Source: Euglena gracilis (lineage: Eukaryota; Euglenida; Euglenophyceae; Euglenales). Taken from it: a stretch of DNA of 64,000 bases. Shown here one piece after another: positions 21,521 through 29,819 of this stretch. The translations under genes and the position numbers were made by a program. The notes under the pieces were generated by a model that was not told where the DNA came from, searched no databases, and saw nothing but the letters and a program-made list of their open reading frames with translations. The DNA lies in contig CP154954.1 in the NCBI GenBank assembly GCA_039621445.1, forward strand, positions 5,743,919 to 5,807,918. Reading direction: 5' to 3'. Every line of letters begins with the position of its first letter. Within the stretch, counting starts at the first letter, position 1.

Positions 21521-21895
21521 ACCCCCCCCTGAAAGAAAACTTCGGATGGGGTGGAGGGGGGAGTTTTCTGCCTCTCGTGAGAGTCATGGCCAGTTTCCCC
21601 CCTAGGACCCCCCCAGGACCCACCGGGGGGCGGTACCCACTTTAGAATAACCTGAACTTGTGCTGCAAAATTTCTGCCAAAAAATGCGGGACCCACCAAG
21701 GACCCCCCACAGCACCCCCCCAGGACCCCCCAGCACCCTCAGAAGGACCCCCCCCAGGACCGCCCCCAGGACCCCCCCAGGACATGGTCCTGGGGGGGGA
21801 GAACTGGCCATAAGTGCATTTCCGGGTGATTTGGGGCCGCCACAGACCATTTTTATGCCCACCGACCACCCACCGACCAGGGGGGGGGGGGGGGC
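21521..21895 (-). mobile_element. TTAA-flanked TIR element G', inverted copy of G
   Basis: About 375 bp sharing TTAA 21517-21520 with H' and ending at a G-run, C and TTAA 21896-21899. The interior is the reverse of 15875-16235, with repeated GGACCCCCC units. Together H' and G' repeat the G+H pair in inverted order. Confidence 0.75.
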
Positions 21896-21899
21896 TTAA

Positions 21900-22165
21900 A
21901 AATGCAAAAAAGGGGGGGGTAGTGCAAAAAAATGGTGGTCGGCCCGACCTCCACAGGTCGGTCGACCACCTCCACAGGTCGGGCCGACCATGGTCGGCCC
22001 GACCATGGTCGGGCCGACCTCCACAGCGACCACCTCCGGAAATCCGCACAGAGCCCCGAGGTGGCCCCGAGGGGGGGGGAGGGGGGGGGGTTCGGGGGGG
22101 TTTTCCCCCAGGGGTGAGCTTCGCTCTTACCCATAAAGGGATAAGAGCTCAGCGACCCCCCCCCT
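21900..22165. repeat. GGTCGGGCCGACC dyad cluster and G-run spacer
   Basis: Mirror-type cluster of GGTCGGCCCGACC palindromes (21935-22045) followed by G-run DNA up to the left target duplication of the hAT-type element. No gene. Confidence 0.6.
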
Positions 22166-22171
22166 ACCACC

Positions 22172-22471
22172 CAGGGGTTTTTTTTAAGACCAGGGGGGGG
22201 GGAGGGGGGGTCCCCCCCCACCCACCCGCCCACCCCCCTGGGGGCCCCCCCCCCGGGGGGGGGGGGAGGGGGTCCCGGGGGACCCACAAAAAATGGCTGA
22301 AAAATCGCGAAAAGTGCTAAAAATAGATTTTTTTCGGCGCCTGCGGCGCCGAAAAGTATATCCCACCCCCCTCCGAGGGGGATCCCCCCCCCCGAGAGGG
22401 GGGGGAGGGGGTCCGGCGGACCCACCCACCCTACCCCCCCCCCGGGTGTCCAAACTTAAAAAAAATCCCTG
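22172..22471. mobile_element. hAT-type non-autonomous element, 300 bp, second member
   Basis: Same length, ends and core as 15041-15340 (CAGGGGTTTTTTTTTAAG … CTTAAAAAAAATCCCTG), but with a different perfect 8-bp flanking duplication, CTACCACC (22164-22171 and 22472-22479). Two independent insertions with their own 8-bp duplications make the hAT assignment firm. Confidence 0.9.
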
Positions 22472-23420
22472 CTACCACCTACCTCAATACCGAAGGGCTG
22501 CCCATCCAACCCTGGGGGTAGGGTTTGCACATGGCCCTGCTGTACCTTGGCACACAGAAGGAAACCCAAAGGCGGCAGATGAACAGGGGTGAAGAAAAAT
22601 AAAGCCCACCGACCCTTCGGCCCAAAAGGGGATTTGCTATCCTGAACATTGAGAAACAGGGCAATTTGTCAAAAATTGGCCCAATTCAAAAAAAGACTAC
22701 CCCCCCCCTAGTCATATGACCAGGTTCCTGCAACCTGTGCAGGGTTGACGTTTTTTTTATATAAAAAAAATGTTTTTTTTTAAAAAAAACGCAAAAAAAC
22801 ATGTTTTTTTTTGAAAAAGCAAAAATTGACCTTTTTCCTTGCAAAATGACCATTTTTTTGAAGAAAATTTTTCGCGGGTGGTTCGGGTCACGAGGGGGTC
22901 ACAGGGGGGGGGGTCACGAGGGGGGTGTCACATTTTCGGTGGCCAGATTAGAAATCACCGAAAACGAATTTTTGGGAAAAAATCCTTTTTAGGCTCCAAA
23001 ATAGGAATCCCCCAAACGAAAATTAGGAAATCTACCGGAATATTTTGTCAAATTAGGCATCACCGGCCAAGTTTTTCAGAAAAAATGGCCGAAACGGGTC
23101 TTAGGTCGGGTTGGGGGAGGGGGGTCATGGGGGGAACACCCCTTGTGAAGTTTTTTTTTTCAAATGTGTGAAAGTATTTCCAAATCTGTGTTTTCTGGTG
23201 CGAAAAATCATGCTTTCAACCCAAAAAAATGAATGTTGTTGAGATAAAAAATGCACTTTTCCCAAAAAAAAACAATGCAAAAAATTTTCCCCCAAACCCT
23301 CCTCCATGACGTTTTTTTGTTTTTTAAAAAAAACATATTTTTTTTTAAAAAAAACATGTTTTTTTGTTTCAAAAAAAACAAGCCGTCAACCTTGAACCTG
23401 TGACCGGGGGGGGTCATAAC
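22472..23420. other. Gene-free interval with a TA-element remnant and A/T hairpins
   Basis: At 22700 the left end of a TA element is seen (C-run, CTAGTCATATGACC, with TA before it). Sequence resembling its interior (CCTGTGACCGGGGGGG) reappears only at 23397, so the element may be split by the ~650 bp between, which is AT-rich and full of A-tract/T-tract palindromes. The frame at 22801-23171 overlaps the same cassette type as block A and is not considered a gene. Confidence 0.5.
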
Positions 23421-25430
23421 ACAGTCCTAGGCGGTAGACTGGGGGGGGGGGGTCCTGGGTGGTCGGCCGACCACCCAACTGGTCGGCCGACTAGCTGCCG
23501 ACCAGTCGCCGACTAGCTGCCGGCAGCTAGTCGGCGAGAAAGTGGGGGGGGGGGGGTTCCTGGGTGGTCGGCTGACTAGTCGGCCGACCACCCACTCTAA
23601 TGCAGTTACGGGCCAGTCTCGCCAACTTTTTAGAAGAAAATTGTATGCAAACTAGTCGGTGGCTAGTCGGTGGTCATAAAAATGGTCTGTGGCGGGTCCA
23701 AACCACCCCGAAATGGTCCGGATGGGTCCAAATAAGTGCCTTACACCAACAGGAACATGTGTTGGCATCATACTCGGGGGCTAAATCATTTTGTGGCTCA
23801 CTTTGCCATGGGCGGGGGGGGGGCTCCGCCCCCCCCCGCACCCCCCCCTCAAATAACAAAATCCCTTCTACGTTGGCAACATACTCCGGGGGTAAGTCGT
23901 TTTTGTGGCTCACTTTGGCATAGGCGGGGGGGGCTCCGCCCCTCCCCCCCCCCCCACCCCCCCCCCAAAAAACAAAAACCCCTCTCCGTGGGCAACATAC
24001 AACGGGGAAAGGTGTTCTTTTGCCAAGAGTGGCCCAAAATGGACATTTTGCACCCAGTTTTTTGCATATTCACCCCCGATTGGGGGGTTCTGGAGCCAAT
24101 TGGGTGGGTTTTGACTGGTGTTGAGGTGATTTGGACAAAAAATTTTTCACAGGGGGGGGCTTAGGCTCCGAGCGGAAAATTGGCCATGGAACTTTTGGTG
24201 GTCGCTAGCGACCGGTCGCTAGGGTCGCTAGCGACCATTGGTGGTCGGAGCGACCGGTCGCTCCGACCACCAATTTTAAGTCCACCCCTTAGTCGGCCTA
24301 CGGCCTCCTCCGGGGGGGGGGGGGCTGCCCCCCCCCCCCCCCCGGACCCCCCCCCCCCCCCCCCCCCCCCCCGCCCAAAATAACAAAATCCCCTTGTGTG
24401 TGCAAGGCAAGGATGGCCGAGTCGCTCCGTAATGAATGTAGTCTTATGTGTGCAAGGTAAGGATAAAGTCACACTATGGCTATGGTTTCACAGAACAGGT
24501 GCAAAGAGAAGATATTACTCAATTTTTTTTGCAAATTGACCCCCGAATGGAGGGTTTGGAAGGCATTTGGGTGGGTTTTGAGTCATTTTCCTCCAAATTT
24601 GAAAAAAAAAATTTCGAGGGGGGGGGTAAAAACTTTCGAAGGGGACAGGTTGCAGGTCATGGGGGTGTTATGACCACCCCCCGGTCACAGGTTGCAGGTT
24701 GCGAAAAACTTAACCCCACCTCACCTATGACCGCCACCTCATTTACGACCACCCCCCGGTCACAGGTTGCAGGTTATGGGGGTGTTATGACAGTGCCAAA
24801 CGGTAGACTGGGGGGGGGGTTCTGGGTGGTCGGCCGACTAGTCGGCCGACCACCCACTCTAATGTAGTTACGGGTCAGTCTCGCCGACTTTTAAGCCCCC
24901 GGCTCATTGCGGATTATTGGCCATGGAACTTTTGGTGGTCGCTAGCGACCGGTCGCTAGCGACCAAGTCTACTGACCATTGGTGGTCGGGCCGACCACCA
25001 ATTTTAAGTCCACCCCCCCCTCTAAATATTTTTTAAGCCCCCCCCCTCCAAAATTTTTTCCAACTATTTTCCAAAATTTCCATTCGGGGTTCAATTTTTG
25101 TGGTTAATTTGCAATATACGCGAACTTAGTCGGCCTACGGCTTCCTACGGGGGGGGGGCTGCCGCCCCCCCCGGACCCCCCCAAAATAACAAAATCCCCT
25201 TGTGTGTGCAAGGCAATGATGGCCGAGTCGCGCTCCGTAATGAATGTAGTCTTATGTGTGCAAGGTAAGGATGGCCGAGTCGCGCTCCCTAATGCACCCC
25301 GATACGCGGACCGGGGGGGGGGTCGTAAATGAGGGGTGGTCGTACAACTAGGGGGGGGGGTAAAACCCCAACCGCACCTCTCACCGTGACCCTCTGGCAG
25401 GGCAGAACAGGAGGGCCTGGTGGGGGGGGT
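23420..25430. repeat. Cluster of partial repeats (H-, J- and TA-type ends)
   Basis: Contains element H-type ends (23590-23635 and 24850-24895, with CACTCTAATG and CGCCAACTT / CGCCGACTTTTAA) and J-type sequence (23850-24150). It also has CGGTCGCTAGCGACC dyads (24200-24290 and 24930-24965), TA-element interior blocks (24640-24800) and a right TA-element end at 25320-25362 (GTACAACTAG, G-run, TA). Two copies of TTGTGTGTGCAAGGCAA lie at 24393 and 25199. No gene. Confidence 0.55.
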
Positions 25431-25433
25431 CGA

Positions 25434-25772
25434 CCAGGGTTCGATATAAGGACAGGTGGGGGGGGTGGTCCGGACCCCCCCCACCTAAACGTGGTCCGGG
25501 TGACCGATTTTCGGCCCGGTGCGAAGCGCCGGGCCAAAAATTTGACATCCAGCGAAATCAAAGAGCAAGCAGCACATTGTGTTTTTTCATCAGGTCAATG
25601 GCAGAAAATTACCAAAAACTCTGGCGCGAAGCGCCGGAGGAAGAAATTGACCTTTTGGGGGGGGGTCCCAGGTCGGTCTGGACCCCCCTGCGGGCCAGTA
25701 GGGGGGGGGGGGTGGGGGGACACCCCGCCACCTAAACCATGTACGCCCTCCTTATGTCGAACCCTGGGGTCA
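25434..25772. mobile_element. TIR element with GGTTCGATATAAGGA ends
   Basis: The left end CCAGGGTTCGATATAAGGA and right end CCTTATGTCGAACCCTGG are inverted repeats about 300 bp apart. The interior has CGAAGCGCCGGGCC and CGAAGCGCCGGAGG dyads and G-runs. A related element is at about 12045-12440. The target duplication is unclear (GGTC is a weak candidate). Non-coding. Confidence 0.6.
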
Positions 25773-25779
25773 ACCCCCC

Positions 25780-26600
25780 CACCCACCACAGCATTTTCAC
25801 CGGATTCTGACCGTATTTCCGGGAGCACCAATTTTTGGACCCAAAACTTTCCGGCGCCAGGTGTTTTTTTGACCCATTTTGGGACCCATATGGGAGGTCC
25901 CTCCAAAACCCCCTCAAAACCCCATTTTTTCACACCTTCCAAAATTCAACATTGATTTTGAGAGGTTTTTGAAGCAAAAAAAAAATGCCATTGAAAGTCC
26001 AAAAAAATTCAAAGAGAAAAAAAGTCAGTAAAATTTGACTGTGTCAAAATTTGGTCCACTTTTTTTTTGACCTGCATTTTTTTCACCCCCCTCCTGAAAA
26101 CTACCAATTTTTAACCCTGAAATTTTTGAGATTTTTTGTGAAAAAAAATGTGGTTTTCCATCAAAAAATCACATGTTTGGGGTTCATTTTTCAAAATGAT
26201 TTTCAAAAAATTTTCTGGTCAAAATCCTGTGGTGGATGTAAGAGGTGGTGGGGGGGGGGTGGTCGACCCCCCCCCACCCTGGCTGTTTGGCCGATTCCCG
26301 TTCTGCCCTGCCCTTCGGCAGCCGAGCATTTGGCTGGGCATGTCACAACCCTACCCTGTTCTTCAAATAACACCATAACACCCCGTTTCTGGGCTCAAGG
26401 AAACTTTTGGAGGTCATTGGTCATTTTGGAGGTGGCGGTCGAGTGGCGAACAAGTACCAATTTTTCTTTGTCTGATGAGGGATAAGAGGCACAATTTGGT
26501 TTTTGAAGGGGCGGGGGTGTAAATTCAGGTGCCATTTTCGCAAAGTGACATCCAGCGGGGAGCATGGTCCATGCATGAGGGGGCATGCCTGGTACTATCA
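25780..26600. other. Gene-free AT-rich interval
   Basis: Long T- and A-rich stretches and one C-run near 26265. Open frames in 26050-26600 are low-complexity or lack domains. Nothing can be assigned. Confidence 0.45.
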
Positions 26601-26605
26601 ATTTT

Positions 26606-26952
26606 TGATTATTCCCCCCCCCAGGAGCCGAAAACTAGGAGGCGGGGGAATAATCGCCCGGGTTTACCTCCTGCAGACTCCGCTTCTTCATCTAACCAAC
26701 TTTCTGGGCAGGGGCAGGGGGAGGAGGTTGACATTGACGACGGCCTTGACGCCGAGTGTCATGACGACGCTCCGGCTGCCGATGTCGATGCCATTGCTGC
26801 GCAGCTGGATGCACAGCTTGCAGCAGAACTGCACGCGCAAATAAACAATTTGCGCCCTCGCCGCAAGTGAGTCAAGCACTGCCTGTGGTGTACTAGCTTT
26901 GATTTGTCCACCATCCGGATTGTCTGAAAAATTTGGGGGGGGGGAATAATCA
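26606..26952. mobile_element. TIR element (TGATTATTCCCCCCCCC) enclosing an exon-like segment
   Basis: A 17-bp perfect inverted repeat, TGATTATT plus a C-run at 26606-26622 and a G-run plus AATAATCA at 26936-26952, bounds about 347 bp. The left C-run is followed at once by AG, so the left terminus doubles as a pyrimidine tract and splice acceptor for the exon at 26625. No target duplication was identified. Other AATAATC phrases nearby (26651 and 27007) suggest further partial copies. Confidence 0.55.
26625..26866 (+). CDS. Internal exon of an unknown acidic protein
   Basis: 242 bp open in one frame, bounded by a C-run plus CAG acceptor (26623-26624) and an excellent donor, AA/GTGAGT, at 26867. 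The translation starts with a basic patch (EPKTRRR), then a Ser/Gln-rich stretch, an acidic stretch (GEEVDIDDGLDAE) and an Ala/Asp-rich probable helix, ending INNLRPRR. Composition differs sharply from the surrounding run-rich DNA. No family recognised. The exon lies inside the long intron of the minus-strand four-TM gene and in the opposite orientation; no partner exon is visible, so it may belong to a nested gene or to a mobile element. Confidence 0.5.
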
Positions 26953-27084
26953 CAGGTCCAACTTTCCTGTTTTCGGGCGAAAAGTGGGGGGGATATACCA
27001 CCGGGGAAAATAATCGGAATGTTATAATACATCGGTACTGTTTCGCTATCCCACCGCTGCCTAACCCTGACCCTTCATCAGGGA

Positions 27085-27375
27085 TGGCAATTCGGCCAGC
27101 GTTGCCCTGCATACACAAGGGGATATTGCCATTGGAGGGTGGGGCGTCCGTGGGGGGGGGGCAGGAGGAGGCCGTTGGCCAAGTTCATCACGGAGCGTGA
27201 TTTGGCCATCGTTGCCTTGCACACACAAGGGTATTTTGCTGTTGGAGGGTGGGGGTGTCCGTGTGGGGGGGGGGGGGCAGGCGGAGACCGTTGGCCGACT
27301 AAGTTCACCAGGGAGCTCGATTCGGCCATTGTTGCCTTGCACACACAAGGGGATTTTGTTGTGCAGCGGCAGCTT
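27085..27375. repeat. Tandem repeat, ~115-bp unit, about 2.5 copies
   Basis: GTTGCC(C/T)TGCA(T/C)ACACAAGG recurs near 27100, 27210 and 27330, each followed in the first two units by GTTGGAGGGTGGGG-type sequence and a G-run. The core is the inverse of the TTGTGTGTGCAAGG pieces at 24393 and 25199. Non-coding. The adjoining 27400-27500 repeats the AATTGACCCCGAATGGAGG phrase seen near 8575 and 24535. Confidence 0.7.
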
Positions 27376-28045
27376 GCACAGGCGCCTTCAGCAGAACAGC
27401 CCAAAAAGAACTCACTACCCAATTTTTTTTAACAAATTGACCCCGAATGGAGGTTTTTGAAGGCATTTGGGTGGGTTTCGAGTCATTTTCCTTCACATTT
27501 GTTTGATTTTTTTGGGGAGGGGGCCTGGAAACTGTTTTAGGGGGGGGGGAGTAATTATTGGTGGTCGACTGGTCGGCCCAATCACCAATGGTCGCTAGGC
27601 CATCACCAACAGTCGCTAGCGACCACCAAAATCCAACACCAATTTCCCGCAACGAGCCCAAACCCTAACGCTGACCCTAACCCCAACTGCCAATCTGGGG
27701 GGACTAAGTTCATCAACAGCGTTTGCCCGTGAACAATAGTGTTTACCCCTACAACAGTGTTTACCTAAAGACTTGCACACAAAGAAATTTTTCACAGAGG
27801 ATTTTTGTGGCAGCCGTAACCCTGGCTGTGCCCCTTTGAGCATTTGGGGGGTCCGTTGGCCCGTGGGTGTGCTCAAATAAAGGGGGGGGGGTGGTATAGC
27901 CGTTCCACCCATGTGGACAAGGAAGCCCCCTTGAGCCCCAAAATGTGGTATTATGACGCTATTTAAAGGAGTAGGGTTGGGGTTAAGTGTCTCATGCAAC
28001 CAGTTGAACCATTCCCACTCAGCTTCGTTATATTGGCCTCTAGCG

Positions 28046-28165
28046 AACCCAAAGAGCCGCCCAACCAGGGTTGACCAACATGGGTGGACCCGAGCAAGGC
28101 GCCGAAGGCAGAGCGAGGGTCCACCCATGTGTATTAACCCTGGTTGGGCGGGTCTTTGGGGTAGC
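28046..28165. repeat. Long palindrome, third diverged copy
   Basis: CCCAAAGAGCCGCCCAACCAG … CTGGTTGGGCGGGTCTTTGG with inner GGTGGACCC … GGGTCCACC arms, flanked by ATTTAAAGGAGTAGGGTTGGGG (27960) as in element H. It looks like an older relative of the H-type element without recognisable ends. Confidence 0.8.
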
Positions 28166-28202
28166 TGGTACCCTGTAGGGGCCAATTTATCACGTTATTG
28201 TG

Positions 28203-28282
28203 TGATGCACCCTGACCCTAACCCCACCCTGACCCTGACCCAACCCGAACCCTAACCCTACTCCTAACCCTAACCCTGTTTT
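28203..28282. repeat. Interstitial telomere-like CCCTAA/CCCTGA repeats
   Basis: About a dozen imperfect hexamers (CCCTAACCCTAACC, CCCTGACCC and one-base variants). TTAGGG on the complementary strand is the telomere repeat of animals, many fungi and various protists. Isolated fragments also lie at 16745, 21035 and 27662, always beside the palindrome family, so the element may carry them rather than mark a former chromosome end. Confidence 0.8.
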
Positions 28283-28321
28283 TCTTTTTATTCTTTTCCA
28301 AGGCCGACTTGTAAAATTCTG

Positions 28322-28395
28322 GGTGGGGGTCGTTTAGCGAAGGAGTAACAAAAGTGGGTACTCCTTCGCTAGACGACCCCCACCCAAATGGGTTA
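28322..28395. repeat. Hairpin GGGTGGGGGTCGTTTAGCGA / inverse
   Basis: Arms of about 27 bp (GGGGGTCGTTTAGCGAAGGA versus TCCTTCGCTAGACGACCCCC) separated by about 11 bp. A third arm copy with GGTGGGGGTCGTTTAACGAAG is at 28493. Probable foldback element. The rest of 28400-29000 has no supported gene. Confidence 0.8.
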
Positions 28396-29117
28396 TCGTT
28401 GGGGTATTTGGAGGAGGGAGGGTTAGAGAGACATGGTCACGTTGCACTAAGCCTACTCCTTCAAATAACCCCATCCAACTTGAAAATTTTCGGTGGGGGT
28501 CGTTTAACGAAGGGGTACCCAAAGTGCTCCACACACAACAAGCTAAAATGAAACATGGATGGGAAAAGAAACATGGATTTTGGACCGGGTCAAACACCGA
28601 GCCGCTCTGGAACCGTGAGGAGTTGGGCTCTGGAGGGTTGGTTTCCCGGAAAAGGGTTCAAAAACAAAATTTACCATCTGTTCCCGCAGTATCACCCAGA
28701 ATCTTGTTTCCGAAATATTTTCAGTTTATGATGCCAGGTCCAAGGAAAAATGCTCTGTTTGGAGTGGGAAAACACAGCGTGCTGCGTTTTATGGAGCTGG
28801 CTTTTTTGGCCATTTTTGGAAGTTTTTGTTTAAAACATTTTGAACCAATCAAAAGAAAAAGTGGAGGACGGGCCGACCTGGTCAGACCGACCTCCATATC
28901 TCATGCCTGTGCATCAATTTCATAAGTCCATCCACACCCTATTCCGCCTTGTTCAGTTGGAACCGTGTGACGTCATCCAGGAGTGTGCAGCTGAGGAATG
29001 ACGTCATAAGGTCAACATCATCTGTGATTTATGACGAAAGGGTGTGAATCGAGTGGTTTTGGCGTGGATCGACTGACGGAAAAGTGCGTGAAAGAGTATG
29101 AGTATGAGAGCCGAAAC

Positions 29118-29537
29118 CCTTGTCAGAAGTGCAATAAGGAAGCCAACGAACCCAAGGGCGATCGCAACAAGGAGGAATTGCTTGCACGTGTTGTTTCCTC
29201 CGGTCAAGGGGGCACCCTTGGGGCCGACGATGAAGTCGTTGTCCATGCAAGTCTGCTGATGCACAGGGCTGAAGGTTTGAACATAGCACGTCTTGAATGG
29301 GTACGAAAAGACACGGGTGCCGATGGCGGCATCCATTTGAACCCAGGGAACAAACAGCGAAATGAACCCCAGGAGGATGGCAAGACAGAGGAGAAGGATG
29401 GTGAGAAGGTACATAACCAAAGCAGGGTGGTGCTCACGTCGGCCGGTGGCGGCTTGCAGGGCGTGACCGATCATGCTCTGGAAAAAACCCACTGGCGAAG
29501 AAGTTGAATTTAGAACTAACATAGACAACTTCAACAA
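29118..29537 (-). CDS. Four-TM membrane protein, first recognised exon (TM1, loop, TM2)
   Basis: Open frame on the minus strand with a phase-0 GT donor (ACAAGG/GTTTCG) after 29118. There is an in-frame ATG at 29535-29537. The frame also shows a good acceptor (TTTTTTCCAG ending 29478) before a second ATG at 29472-29474, so the start is uncertain. The protein has a strong first membrane span (YLLTILLLCLAILLGFISLF), a ~60-residue loop with PWVQ and three Cys, and a second span (FLLVAIALGFVGFLIALL) ending LTR. The next exon in phase and topology is at 14226-14451, implying a ~14.7-kb intron made of repeats. I see a four-span claudin/SUR7-like layout but no signature that fixes the family. Confidence 0.6.
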
Positions 29538-29819
29538 TTATACAAAATATTGGGCAAATATGTGCTAAAATGGGCAAGTGTTGAGAATGGGAAAAACAGA
29601 ATCACTGGTCCCTTTGGTTTGAAACAAAGAAATCCAGAAAACCCCAAGGTCCCCCTGTTGCAAACCAGACTGGTCCAAGTTTGAAACAACTGTCATCAAA
29701 TATCAAATTTCAGTGCATGTGAAATTTGACCGATTCTCTGGAAATGGAATAACGGCTGATGGAGGCGTGGTTGGACCCAGAATTCAACGACTCAAATGGG
29801 GTTATGTGCTAACTTTCGC

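Noticed and set aside
27085-27375. The ~115-bp tandem repeat as a CRISPR array
   Set aside because: The units are whole-length repeats with no constant repeat/variable spacer pattern, and the genome is eukaryotic.
28524-28925. 133-codon plus-strand frame as a gene
   Set aside because: No domain, it ends in the GGTCGGGCCGACC-type repeat, and it has no splice signals or homologue in the window.
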